Positions 1 through 9,348 of a DNA stretch of 64,000 bases are shown here, piece after piece; the stretch's first letter is position 1, and every line of letters starts with the position of its first letter. Source of the DNA: Chloroflexota bacterium (lineage in GTDB: Bacteria > Chloroflexota > Anaerolineae > J102); contig JAKOVD010000025.1 of the NCBI GenBank assembly GCA_029782215.1, forward strand, positions 29,812 through 93,811, written 5' to 3'. The notes under the pieces are model-generated. The model did no database searches. It saw only the letters and a program-made list of their open reading frames with translations, and was not told where the DNA came from. Position numbers and translations under genes: made by a program.

Positions 1-104
1 ACCATCTCCTCATTGAACTTCCCCATTGCCGTAAGCTCCTGCTCGGTCGGCATGACGCCTGCCTCAGTCTGCTCGTTCGCAGGCACGATCACCATGAAAC
101 GCAT
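1..104 (-). CDS. YCII/DGPF-type protein, N-terminal part only
   Basis: The first 34 codons run leftwards off the window edge. The ATG at 104 is preceded by a clear AAGGAG ribosome binding site around 111-117. The visible start MRFMVIVPANEQTEAG, followed by a stretch rich in Glu and Met, resembles small YCII-related (DGPFAETKE) proteins. These are ferredoxin-like folds of about 110-150 residues, often found beside ECF sigma factors. The catalytic or ligand region is outside the window, so the family call rests on the N-terminus alone and no function can be assigned. Confidence 0.55.
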   Translation of the reverse strand, partial: MRFMVIVPANEQTEAGVMPTEQELTAMGKFNEEM

Positions 105-350
105 TGTTATGTCTCCTTATTGTGGGTGGTGGGGATCCTCATCATATGAGTATGTGGCCTGCGAGGCAGTAGGCCAGGCGCAAATCTCACCGCATCAGTG
201 CCCCGTTGCCTTGCCAAGCGGCCGCTCGAAGCGCGGAAGTCCAAGCCCGCGACTTGCCGGGGCCTGACAACGTATAGAGAATGATCGGCCAGGCGCCCTC
301 ATCAGGACGCGCCCTCTACTGCTCTTATTCCCTTCGTTGCCAACCGCCCT

Positions 351-959
351 ATGAACATCCTCTCTGCATTCGGCGTGTCAGCCGCGGCCGGGCTCAATGC
401 CTACCTGCCCCTGCTGATCGTGGGGCTCCTCGCCCGCTACACAGACCTGATCACGCTCAATTCACCCTGGAACGCCCTGGAGAACCCCTGGGTGCTGGGT
501 CTGCTCGTGGTGCTGCTGATCATCGAGATGACGGTGGACAAGATCGCCATCGCCGACTCGGTCAACGATGTCCTGCAGACGGTCGTGCGGCCTGCCGCGG
601 GAGCCATCCTGTTTGCGTCGAGCGGCAACCTGATCTCCAACATGAGCCCTGTCCTGGCCATGGGGCTGGGCATTGTCGCCGCCGGCAGCATTCACGCCGT
701 CAAGGCAACGGCCCGACCTGTGGTCACGGCCACGACGGGCGGGCTGGGCAATCCTGTGATCAGCGTGGTCGAGGACGTCATTTCCGTTGCCCTGACCCTG
801 CTGGCCATCCTGGTTCCCATCATCACGGCCATCCTCCTGCTCGTCGCCGTCTGGCTGGTGCTGCGCTGGGTGCGCCGGCGCCGCGCTGCCTCCCAGGCCA
901 CCGGCATCACCCCGATGGAAGCAAACTCAGACGTCGTACTGGGGGACGAGCTCGGGTAG
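351..959 (+). CDS. DUF4126 family membrane protein
   Basis: A 202-residue hydrophobic protein with about four membrane segments: near residues 5-28, 45-62, 98-118 and 138-165. It starts MNILSAFGVSAAAGLNAY and has the G-L-N-A-Y-L-P-L pattern typical of DUF4126 proteins. The segment D-K-I-A-I-A-D-S-V-N-D links the second membrane segment to a glycine-rich core. A short basic patch (RRRR near residue 175) follows the last membrane span, which suggests a cytoplasmic tail. The biochemical role of the family is unknown. No good Shine-Dalgarno precedes the ATG. The 3' end overlaps the convergent MFS gene by 33 bp. Confidence 0.75.
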   Translation: MNILSAFGVSAAAGLNAYLPLLIVGLLARYTDLITLNSPWNALENPWVLGLLVVLLIIEMTVDKIAIADSVNDVLQTVVRPAAGAILFASSGNLISNMSPVLAMGLGIVAAGSIHAVKATARPVVTATTGGLGNPVISVVEDVISVALTLLAILVPIITAILLLVAVWLVLRWVRRRRAASQATGITPMEANSDVVLGDELG

Positions 960-2111
960 ACCCAGCGCGCAGATCCCACCCACCAGCGCCACCCAGGCCA
1001 TGCCCTGCAGCACAGCGGCCAGGCCGGTGGTGTCGCTGATCCAGCCACCGATGGCGGCGCCGACGGCCCCGCTGGCAAACATGAAACCCAGCACCAGGCC
1101 CGAGGCAAGGGCTTTGCGCGCCGGCAGCATGGCCTGCGCCATTACCACCGAAACGGCAAAGCCGGCGCCAGTGGTCAAACCGACCAGGAAGAGAAGCAGG
1201 TAGAGGGTCAGGCCGGAGGTGTTGAGGTAGAGCCAGAGCGGAGGCACCGCCAGCAGCAGGCTGGCGGCCAGCACCGGTTTGCGGCCCACGCGGTCGGCCA
1301 GGTTGCCGCCCATCACGTTGCCCAGGGCGCTGCCGATCATGACCATGGACAGCACCACGCCGTAAGCAGCAGGCGTCCAGCCCAGATCCTGCAGATGCTT
1401 GGGCAGAAACGTGGTGGTCATGGCCTGCACCGTGGTGCGGCTGAAGAGGGTCAGCGCGAACAAGACCAACGCTACGCCGCCCACCGGCAGCGGTGCGCGG
1501 CCGGCATGGCTTTCGTGCGCCGGTGCGTGCAGCTCCGGCTGGTGCCACCACATCCAGACGGCGGAGACGGCCGTCATGCCTGCCAGGACCAGCAGGCCGG
1601 CGCGGCTGGCAGCCTGCACCAGCGCCCCGCCCACCAGCGGGCCCAGGCCGGAGCCCGTCTGTCCGAACAGGAAGAAGATCGCCGTGGCTGTCGTGATCAC
1701 GCGCAGCGGCACCCGGGCGGCCACCGTCGTGCCGTGCGGGTGGAAGGCGGCCGAGCCGAGAGCGGACAAGGTCAGGAAGACAATCGACCACCAGCCGGGA
1801 CTGACCGCCGAAATGGCGTAGAACACGGCCGTCCACATCACGCCAGCGGCGCCAAGCCAGCGCAAATTGTAGCGGTCCGTCAGCCAGCCAAACAGGGGCT
1901 GTGTGAGTGAGTTGGCAAAGGTGTAGACCGTGGCGATGAGACCGATGGCCGTATTGCTCAGGCCCAGAGGCAGGCTGAGAATGGCCAGGATGATCGGCAC
2001 GGTGGCGTTGAGGACGTCGACGCTGAAATGGCCGAAGTCATTGGCCAGAAAACGGGTGTCGCGCAGGTAGGTGGGTACGGAGGCGCGCGAGAGGAAACGG
2101 GCTTCAGCCAT
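927..2111 (-). CDS. MFS transporter
   Basis: A 394-residue permease with twelve predicted hydrophobic segments in the major facilitator pattern. The loop between the second and third helices has G-W-L-T-D-R-Y, and the equivalent second-half loop has G-N-L-A-D-R-V-G-R-K-P; both are the conserved MFS loop motif. The broad pattern (an H-P-H-G motif after helix four) resembles the fosmidomycin-resistance (Fsr) group, but the substrate cannot be read from sequence. The start at 2111 is preferred because the upstream methyltransferase stops at 2114, so translation is probably coupled. A 42-residue upstream extension in frame is methyltransferase sequence read in another frame. Confidence 0.85.
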   Translation of the reverse strand: MAEARFLSRASVPTYLRDTRFLANDFGHFSVDVLNATVPIILAILSLPLGLSNTAIGLIATVYTFANSLTQPLFGWLTDRYNLRWLGAAGVMWTAVFYAISAVSPGWWSIVFLTLSALGSAAFHPHGTTVAARVPLRVITTATAIFFLFGQTGSGLGPLVGGALVQAASRAGLLVLAGMTAVSAVWMWWHQPELHAPAHESHAGRAPLPVGGVALVLFALTLFSRTTVQAMTTTFLPKHLQDLGWTPAAYGVVLSMVMIGSALGNVMGGNLADRVGRKPVLAASLLLAVPPLWLYLNTSGLTLYLLLFLVGLTTGAGFAVSVVMAQAMLPARKALASGLVLGFMFASGAVGAAIGGWISDTTGLAAVLQGMAWVALVGGICALGLPELVPQYDV

Positions 2112-2113
2112 GT

Positions 2114-2896
2114 TCAGAGGACAGGTGCGGTGGCGGCCTTTGCGGCCAGGATGATGCCTTCGTGCAGGCTGAAGGTCGTAGCGGCGCCGCTGCCCTGTGG
2201 GTCCAGGAAGGCGCGCACGGCGGGAGGGCTCGACCACAGCATCTCAGTGAGCCGCACCCGGTCACCGGCGCCTACTGCCATGCGCTCCATCCACTGCTGG
2301 AAGTTCATGGGCTTGTACAGTCGTTCCTGGTGAAGGACCTCCAGCCCGGTATCGCGGCAGAAGCCCGCCAGGGTGTCCAATGACTGCAGGGCGCCGTGCG
2401 AGGGGTCGCGCAGCTTTTCGAAGGCGTTGACATAGGCAGCCGCTGCCGGGTCGTCGGGACTGATATTGTCCACCAGCACCAGGCGGCCGCCGGGGCGCAG
2501 CACGCGCGCCCAATCAGCGATGGCGGCGCCCTGGGCGGGAAAATGGTGAAGGGCGACGCGGCAGGTCACAAGGTCGAATGAGGCCGCCGGAAAGGGCAGC
2601 TCCCCGCCGTCACCCTGCACCCAAAGGACGTTCTGCACTCCCAGGCCGGTCGCATAGGCGCGCGCCGCCTGCAGCATGGCCAGGGTCAGGTCCAGGCCAA
2701 TGACCAGGCGCGCCTGGCCGGCGATGGCCAGCGCCGAATGCCCGCCACCTGGCGCCACGTCCAGCGCCAGCCAATCGGGCTGGGGGGCTGCCAGCTCCAG
2801 CATCCGCTTCAGGCTCTGGCCCTGGGCATGGACCACCGAATGTACATAGGCCTGGGCGTTGCTGCCGAACTGGCGCTGCACAAGAGATTGGGACAT
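2114..2896 (-). CDS. class I SAM-dependent methyltransferase (UbiE-like)
   Basis: A 260-residue methyltransferase. Motif I is LDVAPGGGHSALAIA near residue 45, with Pro replacing the more usual Gly in the G-x-G loop. An acidic residue closes beta-2 (VIGLDLT). A motif II region D-L-V-T-C-R-V-A-L-H-H-F follows, and motif III is R-V-L-R-P-G-G-R-L. This is the UbiE/Methyltransf_11 layout used on quinones and small molecules; the acceptor is unknown. It is the middle gene of a tight reverse unit, 8 nt after the hydrolase and 2 nt before the MFS transporter. Confidence 0.85.
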   Translation of the reverse strand: MSQSLVQRQFGSNAQAYVHSVVHAQGQSLKRMLELAAPQPDWLALDVAPGGGHSALAIAGQARLVIGLDLTLAMLQAARAYATGLGVQNVLWVQGDGGELPFPAASFDLVTCRVALHHFPAQGAAIADWARVLRPGGRLVLVDNISPDDPAAAAYVNAFEKLRDPSHGALQSLDTLAGFCRDTGLEVLHQERLYKPMNFQQWMERMAVGAGDRVRLTEMLWSSPPAVRAFLDPQGSGAATTFSLHEGIILAAKAATAPVL

Positions 2897-2904
2897 GACA
2901 GAAC

Positions 2905-3744
2905 TCAGGAAAGCCCGAGGGTCGTGTTCAGCCAGGTCGTCGCATCGCTCAGGACCGGACCGCGCAGCTCGGGCAGTTCGTTGTGAGACTCATGGCAGGT
3001 CGGATAGGTGCGCAGGGTGACGTTGGGACCGGACCGGGCCGCGGCGTCGAGAATGGCCTGGCGGTTGATCACCGTGTCGTGGTCGCCCAGGATGACCAGC
3101 ACGGGCAGGGTCAAGGTCGGCAGGAGCGCCTGCGCCTCGACGGCTTTGTCCAGGTTCGTGGCCGCAAAGCGGGTGGTGACCAGATCATGACACAGCGGGT
3201 CGGCAGCGTAGGCCGCCTGCACGGCGTCGTCATGGCTCAGCCGCAGGCTGCTCTTGCCGCCCGTGTTGATGGTGAAGCGCGGCGCCACCCGCGCCAACAC
3301 CCGGCTCATCCGGATCTTGGTGGCGCTCAGGTCAGGGCCGGGACCGTAGCCGGGCGCCGACAACACCGCCGCTGCCATAGGATGCCGCGCCAGGTAGTGC
3401 GTGGCATAGGTCCCTCCCAGGCTGTGGCCGTACATGGCCAGCGGCCGGCAGGGATGGGCCTGGCGGGCGTGGCTCACGACCTGGTCCAGGTCACCGATCA
3501 CGTCTTCGAAGCTCTCATAGTGGCCGCGCTTGCCGCTCGACTCGCCAAAACCACGGTGATCGCTTCCGTAGATGGCGTAGCCTTCATCCTGAAAGGCAGC
3601 GACCAGGTGGGGGTAACGTCCCGCATGCTCACCCAAGCCATGGACCAGGACCAGGACGGCCCGCACCTCGCCTGGGGGCGCCCATGTGCGCAGAAAGAGG
3701 GAGTGGCCGTCGGCGGCCGTGAGGGTGGTTTCCTGGTAGGACAT
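2905..3744 (-). CDS. alpha/beta hydrolase, monoacylglycerol-lipase-like
   Basis: A 279-residue serine hydrolase. An oxyanion region V-H-G-L-G-E-H-A-G-R-Y is near residue 35. The nucleophile elbow G-H-S-L-G-G is near residue 107, a likely catalytic Asp lies in I-L-G-D-H-D, and a His lies in C-H-E-S-H-N near the C-terminus. H-G-x-G-E-H-x-x-R-Y is characteristic of the monoglyceride lipase/lysophospholipase group (Hydrolase_4). The ATG at 3744 has a GGTGA site in front and is preferred over a GTG three codons upstream. It is the first gene of a hydrolase-methyltransferase-MFS unit, which suggests small lipophilic molecule handling; that is an inference. Confidence 0.85.
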   Translation of the reverse strand: MSYQETTLTAADGHSLFLRTWAPPGEVRAVLVLVHGLGEHAGRYPHLVAAFQDEGYAIYGSDHRGFGESSGKRGHYESFEDVIGDLDQVVSHARQAHPCRPLAMYGHSLGGTYATHYLARHPMAAAVLSAPGYGPGPDLSATKIRMSRVLARVAPRFTINTGGKSSLRLSHDDAVQAAYAADPLCHDLVTTRFAATNLDKAVEAQALLPTLTLPVLVILGDHDTVINRQAILDAAARSGPNVTLRTYPTCHESHNELPELRGPVLSDATTWLNTTLGLS

Positions 3745-3850
3745 GTCGTTCACCGTAAAGAGAAGGGGGCGAGGAACGAAACGGCAGCATCAAAACCCAT
3801 GCATTATAGGAAGCGCATGCCAGTGCCCCAAAAGATCACAGACGGCAATT

Positions 3851-3880
3851 TTGGCGGGCATGATGGCCTTTTGCTATACT
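3851..3880 (+). promoter_or_regulatory. promoter of the rpsB operon
   Basis: TTGGCG and TATACT are separated by 18 bp, about 140 bp before the rpsB start and downstream of the divergent hydrolase gene. This is the only good sigma-70-like site in the interval, so it probably drives rpsB-tsf-pyrH. Predicted from sequence only. Confidence 0.55.
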
Positions 3881-3941
3881 TTTCGCTTGGGCATTGAACG
3901 CCCATCAAGCAACACCCTATCTCACACGCTCCTTGATCGGC

Positions 3942-3975
3942 GGGGACTCGTGGCTGTCCGCGGACAGCCGTCCCC
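3942..3975 (+). repeat. strong hairpin in the rpsB 5' leader
   Basis: A perfect 18-bp palindrome GGCTGTCCGCGGACAGCC (3952-3969) is enclosed by GGGGAC (3942-3947) and GTCCCC (3970-3975), with a 4-nt bulge on one side. It lies in the transcribed leader between the predicted promoter and the rpsB start. No U-run follows, so it is not a simple terminator. It could be a dispersed hairpin repeat or a leader control element. Confidence 0.6.
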
Positions 3976-4022
3976 ATCACGAAGGAGCGGAGGCCAAAAC
4001 CAACCCAAGGAGTCTGACAATC

Positions 4023-4970
4023 ATGGCAACCGTATCTCTCAAGGCACTCCTCGAAGCGGGCGTGCACTTCGGACATCGCACCAAGCGCTGGAATCCGAAG
4101 ATGAAGCCCTACATCTTCACCGAGCGCAACGGCGTCCACATCATCGACCTGCAGCAGACGGTCACCGAGCTCGACCGCGCCTATGACTTCGTGCGGACAG
4201 TCGTCAGCCAGCACGGCAACGTCCTCTTCGTGGGCACCAAGCGACAGGCAGCGGAAATCATTGCTGAAGAAGCCAAACGCTCCGCCATGCCCTTTGTGAA
4301 TCAGCGCTGGCTGGGCGGCACCCTGACCAACTTCCGCACGATCCGCTCGCGCGTCGAATACATGGACGAGCTGGAGCGCCGCCGCGACTATGGCGAATTC
4401 GCCCGTCTGCCCAAGAAAGAAGTGCTCAAGCTCAACGAGACCCTCGAGCGCCTGAACCAGCGCGTGGGCGGTCTGCGCGGCCTGGAGCGCCTGCCGGAGG
4501 CCCTGTTCATCGTCGACGTGCGCCGTGAGGAGCTGGCGGTGAAAGAGGCGAGCAAGCTGGGCATTCCGATCATCGCCATTGTCGACACCAACTGCGACCC
4601 GGATCCCATCAAGTACGTCATTCCCTCAAACGACGATGCCATCCGCGCCATCAAGCTCATGGTCGGCAAGATGTCCGAGGCAGCCCTCGAGGGCATGGCG
4701 CTGCGCCAAACCCTGGAAGCCGAAGAGGAAGAAGACGAAGAGGCGCGGGACACGGAAGCCGAGCGGGCCGAGCGTCGCGCCCGCGGCTACGAGCGTGAGC
4801 GCACCATCGACGAGCTGCTTGGGCCGTCTACGCTGGCCAAGCTCGAGGAAGGCATCGGCATGGACGAAGAAGGCTACGCCGAAGCAGCCCGACAGAGCGA
4901 TCAGGCAGGCAGGACAGCTGCGACAACGACCGAAGAGACAGGCGAAGCTCCCGCAGCCGGCGCCCAGTAA
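4023..4970 (+). CDS. rpsB: 30S ribosomal protein S2
   Basis: S2 of the small ribosomal subunit, 315 residues. The start [20 protein letters not shown] has the S2 signature [15 protein letters not shown]. The second signature lies around P-x-x-x-x-I-V-D-x-x-x-E with [19 protein letters not shown] near residue 180. The start is fixed by AAGGAG at 4007-4012. The protein is longer than the usual 230-260 residues because of an acidic, low-complexity C-terminal tail of about 80 residues rich in Glu and Ala. It heads the rpsB-tsf-pyrH-frr-uppS-cdsA cluster. Confidence 0.98.
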   Translation: MATVSLKALLEAGVHFGHRTKRWNPKMKPYIFTERNGVHIIDLQQTVTELDRAYDFVRTVVSQHGNVLFVGTKRQAAEIIAEEAKRSAMPFVNQRWLGGTLTNFRTIRSRVEYMDELERRRDYGEFARLPKKEVLKLNETLERLNQRVGGLRGLERLPEALFIVDVRREELAVKEASKLGIPIIAIVDTNCDPDPIKYVIPSNDDAIRAIKLMVGKMSEAALEGMALRQTLEAEEEEDEEARDTEAERAERRARGYERERTIDELLGPSTLAKLEEGIGMDEEGYAEAARQSDQAGRTAATTTEETGEAPAAGAQ

Positions 4971-5106
4971 AGCCCCCTCAAGACGAACCTTTCTACGTGC
5001 CAGGCACGTCTGGTCGCAGCGCTGCTCGTTCTTCACTTGAAGAGGAGCACACTGACAACCAGGTCCGTGCCTGGCGCTTTGCGAAAATCACCAGGAGAAA
5101 TGAAAG

Positions 5107-5700
5107 ATGGAAATCACCCCGGAAATGGTCAAGGAACTGCGCACCGCCACGGGCGCTGGCGTACTCGACTGCCGCAAGGCGCTCGAAGCCGCTGGCGGCG
5201 ACTTTGATAAGGCCGTGACTGCCCTGCGCGAAAAAGGCCTGGCTGCCGCCGCGAAGAAGGCCAACCGCGAGGCCAATGAAGGACTTGTCGGCCACTATGT
5301 CCATATGGGCTCCAAGGTGGCGTCCCTCGTCGAGGTCAACTGCGAGTCTGACTTCGTGGCCCGCACCGAAGAATACAAGACCCTGGTCCACGACCTGGCC
5401 ATGCACATCGTGGCGGCCAAGCCCCAGTACCTGACGCCTGAGAGCGTGCCCGCCGAGGTCATCGAAGCGGAGAAGGCGATCTACCGGGCGCAGTTGGCGG
5501 ACGAGAAGAAGCCGGCGAACGTCATCGACCGCATCATCGAGGGCAAGCTGGCCAAGTTCTACGAGGACACCTGCCTGATGGAGCAGCCCTTCGTCAAGGA
5601 CCCGAACGTCAAGATCAAGGACCTGATCAACCAGCACATCGCCAAACTGGGCGAGAACATCCGCATCCGCCGCTTCGTCCGCTTCGCCGTCGGCGAATAA
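5107..5700 (+). CDS. tsf: elongation factor Ts
   Basis: The nucleotide exchange factor for EF-Tu, 197 residues, which is the short form. The N-terminal UBA-like domain (residues 3-40) carries [15 protein letters not shown]. The core has [14 protein letters not shown] near residue 75, the EF-Tu-contacting signature. AGGAGA precedes the ATG by about ten bases. The preceding 136-bp spacer contains GCCAGGCAC (near 5000) and its complement GTGCCTGGC (near 5075), which could fold the tsf leader into a long hairpin. Confidence 0.97.
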   Translation: MEITPEMVKELRTATGAGVLDCRKALEAAGGDFDKAVTALREKGLAAAAKKANREANEGLVGHYVHMGSKVASLVEVNCESDFVARTEEYKTLVHDLAMHIVAAKPQYLTPESVPAEVIEAEKAIYRAQLADEKKPANVIDRIIEGKLAKFYEDTCLMEQPFVKDPNVKIKDLINQHIAKLGENIRIRRFVRFAVGE

Positions 5701-6441
<741 letters not shown>

Positions 6442-6449
6442 AGTCCCGA

Positions 6450-6487
6450 CAAGCCGGGCGCAGCAGTTGCGCCCGGCTTGTTTGTTT
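6450..6487 (+). terminator. intrinsic terminator after pyrH
   Basis: A 13-bp perfect stem (6450-6462 with 6468-6480, core AAGCCGGGCGCA) closes a 5-nt loop and is followed by TTTGTTTG. It sits between pyrH and frr, so frr-uppS-cdsA need either read-through or their own promoter. None is obvious in the 70 bp that remain. Confidence 0.85.
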
Positions 6488-6559
6488 GCCAGCCCCTGAT
6501 CTAAACTTTCGTATCCATCGTGGTTGCATCGCCGCAGCTTCCCTGGCTGGGAGGAAGTC

Positions 6560-7117
6560 ATGATCGATGATGTACAACGTGAGACGCGTGAGCGCATGGA
6601 CACCGCCATTAAGGCGCTGACGCACGACCTCACCTCGATCCGCACCGGTCGCGCCAACCCTGCTATCCTTGAGCATGTGCAGGTTGAGTATTTCGGCACG
6701 CCGACCGCCATCAATCAGCTTGCGGTCATTACCGTGCCCGAACCACGACTGATCGCCATCCGGCCTTTCAGCGCCGGTGACATCGGCCTGATCTCCAAGG
6801 CCCTGATGAAGTCGGACCTGGGGCTGACGCCGACCAATGACGGTAAGCTGATTCGCCTGGCCATCCCGCCCCTGACCGAGGAGCGCCGCCGTGACCTGAG
6901 CAAACAGGTGGCGCGCCGTGTCGAGGAGGCCCGCGTGGCGGTGCGCAATATCCGCCGCGATGCCATCAACGACCTGCGGGATTTTGAGAAAGAAGGGCTG
7001 ATCACCGAGGACGACCTGGAAGAGGGGACCGAGAAGGTGCAGAAACTGACCGACGACGCCGTCAAGCGCATCGACGGCATCGGCGAAGTCAAGACGGCCG
7101 AGATCATGGAAGTCTGA
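6560..7117 (+). CDS. frr: ribosome recycling factor
   Basis: Splits post-termination ribosomes together with EF-G; 185 residues, the standard length. It has the RRF signature around [12 protein letters not shown] near residue 35 and the conserved [13 protein letters not shown] segment near residue 110. The C-terminal half is a long charged helix. The start at 6560 follows a GAGGAAG site at 6551-6557; an upstream in-frame ATG has no such site. The stop is followed one base later by the GTG of uppS. Confidence 0.97.
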   Translation: MIDDVQRETRERMDTAIKALTHDLTSIRTGRANPAILEHVQVEYFGTPTAINQLAVITVPEPRLIAIRPFSAGDIGLISKALMKSDLGLTPTNDGKLIRLAIPPLTEERRRDLSKQVARRVEEARVAVRNIRRDAINDLRDFEKEGLITEDDLEEGTEKVQKLTDDAVKRIDGIGEVKTAEIMEV

Positions 7118-7118
7118 A

Positions 7119-7835
7119 GTGGCCAAAGCCGATAAGCAAGCAGAGAAACCGGTGCCCAGCCATGTGGGCATCATCATGGACGGCAACGGCCGTTGGGCGC
7201 AGTCGCGGGGCCTGCCACGCGTGGCCGGGCACCGCGCCGGCACCAAGAACATCCGCCGCGTGCTGGAAGCAGCCGTGGACCTGGGCATCAAGGCCTTGAC
7301 CGTCTATGCCTTCAGCACCGAGAACTGGGGCCGCCCGCGCCCCGAAGTCATGCACCTGATGCGCCTGATCAGCGACGGCATCCGCGACGAGCTGGATGAG
7401 CTGGATGCCCGCGGGGTGCAGATCCGCCACAGCGGCCGGATGGCCGGCGTGTCCGATTACCTGCAGAAGCAGATCCGCGGCGCCGTCGAGCGCACGAAGA
7501 ACAACGACACCATCATCCTCAACGTCGCCTTCAACTACGGCGGCCGGGCCGAGATCGTGGACGCCATCAAGCACATCGTGCAGGAAGGCATACCCGCTGA
7601 TGAAGTCACCGAAGAGGTGATCAGCCGCTATCTCTACACCGCCGGCATGCCCGATCCCGACCTCATCATCCGCACGGGAGGCGAATACCGGCTATCGAAC
7701 TTCCTGATCTGGCAGGCGGCGTACGCCGAATACTACGCCACGCCGACCTTCTGGCCGGATTTCGACGCAGCCGAGCTGCAAAGGGCGATCGCCGTCTACC
7801 AGGGTCGCGAACGGCGCTTCGGCCTGATCAAGTAG
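7119..7835 (+). CDS. uppS: isoprenyl (undecaprenyl diphosphate) synthase
   Basis: The cis-prenyltransferase that makes the undecaprenyl carrier lipid for cell wall and polysaccharide synthesis; 238 residues. [13 protein letters not shown] carries the catalytic Asp near residue 20. F-S-T-E-N-W-x-R-P follows near residue 72, and the C-terminal signature [17 protein letters not shown] is near residue 190. It starts with GTG one base after the frr stop, with GGAAG upstream inside frr. It is followed by cdsA, the usual pairing. Confidence 0.96.
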   Translation: MAKADKQAEKPVPSHVGIIMDGNGRWAQSRGLPRVAGHRAGTKNIRRVLEAAVDLGIKALTVYAFSTENWGRPRPEVMHLMRLISDGIRDELDELDARGVQIRHSGRMAGVSDYLQKQIRGAVERTKNNDTIILNVAFNYGGRAEIVDAIKHIVQEGIPADEVTEEVISRYLYTAGMPDPDLIIRTGGEYRLSNFLIWQAAYAEYYATPTFWPDFDAAELQRAIAVYQGRERRFGLIK

Positions 7836-7844
7836 AGGGAATCC

Positions 7845-8645
7845 ATGCTCAAACAACGCGTGCTGAGCGCCATCGTGCTGGTGCCGCTGGTGGCCATCCC
7901 GGCCTGGCTGGGAGGATGGTGGTTCACAGCCCTGGTAGCGCTAATGACCGCCCTTGCCGCCTGGGAGCTGTGCCAACTGCTTGGCAAGACCGGCGATGAA
8001 CCGCTGGTCTACCTGGGCGTTCCCCTGGCCGCGCTCCTGGTGCTGGAAGGCGGCCTGCCCCCCAGTCCTGAGCGCCTGCAGCTTCTGCTGGTGGCAGCCG
8101 TCCTCATCGGTCTGACGGTCATGCTGTTCCGCCAGACCACACACCCCGGCAACGACTGGCTGCTGACCCTGGGCGCCGCCGTCTACGTGGGCGTGACCAT
8201 GCGCTTTGTCGCCTTGCTGCGGGGCCTGCCGTCGGGTCTGGGCTGGGTGGTCGTCGCCGCCCTGGTCACCTGGATCACCGACTCCGGCGCCTACTTCATC
8301 GGCCGCAGCTTTGGCCGCCACAAGCTCTGGCCGCGGGTCTCGCCTAAAAAGACCTGGGAAGGACTGTTCGGCGGGCTGGCCGTCGGCACCCTCAGCGCCG
8401 CCATCCTGACCCCCTTCCTGATCCCCGGCCTGACCTGGGTGCACGGCATTGTCATCGGCGTCGTCATCGGTGTGGTCGGCCCGCTGGGCGACCTCAGCGA
8501 GTCGGTGTTCAAGCGCCAGGTGGGCGCCAAGGACTCCTCCAACCTGATCCCTGGCCACGGCGGCTTCTTTGACCGCATCGACTCTTTCTTCTTCGTGGGG
8601 CCGGCAGTCTATATCCTGGCGCTGGTGTTCGCGCTGATTGGATGA
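7845..8645 (+). CDS. cdsA: phosphatidate cytidylyltransferase (CDP-diglyceride synthase)
   Basis: Converts phosphatidic acid and CTP to CDP-diacylglycerol at the inner membrane; 266 residues with about eight hydrophobic helices. The C-terminal family signature is intact: S-E-S-V-F-K-R-Q-V-G-A-K-D-S-S followed by P-G-H-G-G-F-F-D-R-I-D. It lies 9 bp after uppS with AGGGA in front of the ATG. It is the last gene of the translation/envelope cluster. Confidence 0.96.
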   Translation: MLKQRVLSAIVLVPLVAIPAWLGGWWFTALVALMTALAAWELCQLLGKTGDEPLVYLGVPLAALLVLEGGLPPSPERLQLLLVAAVLIGLTVMLFRQTTHPGNDWLLTLGAAVYVGVTMRFVALLRGLPSGLGWVVVAALVTWITDSGAYFIGRSFGRHKLWPRVSPKKTWEGLFGGLAVGTLSAAILTPFLIPGLTWVHGIVIGVVIGVVGPLGDLSESVFKRQVGAKDSSNLIPGHGGFFDRIDSFFFVGPAVYILALVFALIG

Positions 8646-8648
8646 GGA

Positions 8649-8681
8649 AGAAGTTCGACTTCTGTGAGAAGTCGAACTTCT
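8649..8681. repeat. 15-bp-arm hairpin repeat, family H1 copy 1
   Basis: Arms AGAAGTTCGACTTCT (8649-8663) and AGAAGTCGAACTTCT (8667-8681) are perfectly complementary around a 3-nt loop. The element separates the convergent cdsA and comEA genes. No U-run follows on either strand. The same geometry recurs at 14696-14728 with a matched base-pair change. Confidence 0.85.
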
Positions 8682-8689
8682 CCGCACCC

Positions 8690-9331
8690 CTATTTCACGG
8701 TGATGTAGGGGCGCAGCTTGGCCAGGGTCGCCTCGCCGATCCCCTTCACCCGCAGCAGGTCGTCGACGCTGCCGTAGGGGCGCCCGGCGACGATGGCCGC
8801 GGCGGTCTTGGGGCCGATCTCGGGCAGCGCCTCCAGCTCGGCGGCGGTGGCTGTGTTCAGGTCCACGATCGCCGGGCTGGAGGTGGCTGAGGGCGCGGAG
8901 GTTGCAGGCTTGATCCCCTGGCTGCGGCTGGCGCCGGGGGCCGGCGCCGGGGTCTCCCCCGCCACAGGCACGTAGATCTGGTCGCCGTCTGCCAGCGTCT
9001 GGGCCAGGTTGATCGCCACCAGGTCGGCGCTGGGATCGGCCCCGCCGGCGGCCTTGACGGCGTCGTCGACCAGGCTGTCCGGGGGCAGGCGGTAGACGCC
9101 GGGACTGGCCACGGCCCCGCTCACATATACCCGCAGGGGACCGGGTGTAGGCGCTGCGGGCGCAGGCGCGGCGGCCGCCGCCGGTGCGGTCGTTGGAGGC
9201 GGCGGCACGATCTGGATGGGCTGCGGGGCAGGACGCCGCAGTCCAAAGAGCACGATGGCGCCGAGGACGATGATCCAGAAGACCGAGGTACCGGCAATCG
9301 CCGGCAGACTACGGCGCAGGCTGCTCCACAT
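8690..9331 (-). CDS. comEA: ComEA-like DNA-binding protein (SLBB plus helix-hairpin-helix)
   Basis: 213 residues. One membrane anchor lies near residues 15-30, then a Pro/Ala linker, an SLBB domain (residues 66-125, V-Y-V-S-G-A-V-x-x-P-G-V-Y), a second Pro/Ala/Ser linker, and a C-terminal helix-hairpin-helix pair (residues 153-213, D-L-N-T-A-T-A-A-E-L-E-A-L-P-E-I-G). This matches ComEA, the surface receptor that binds DNA during natural transformation. No comEC lies next to it in this window, so competence is possible but not shown. Confidence 0.9.
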   Translation of the reverse strand: MWSSLRRSLPAIAGTSVFWIIVLGAIVLFGLRRPAPQPIQIVPPPPTTAPAAAAAPAPAAPTPGPLRVYVSGAVASPGVYRLPPDSLVDDAVKAAGGADPSADLVAINLAQTLADGDQIYVPVAGETPAPAPGASRSQGIKPATSAPSATSSPAIVDLNTATAAELEALPEIGPKTAAAIVAGRPYGSVDDLLRVKGIGEATLAKLRPYITVK

Positions 9332-9348
9332 GCTGGCGGGAGATGGCG

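Noticed and set aside
8649..8681. H1 hairpin as an ordinary terminator of cdsA
   Set aside because: There is no U-run on either strand and a matching copy occurs elsewhere; a dispersed repeat explains it better.
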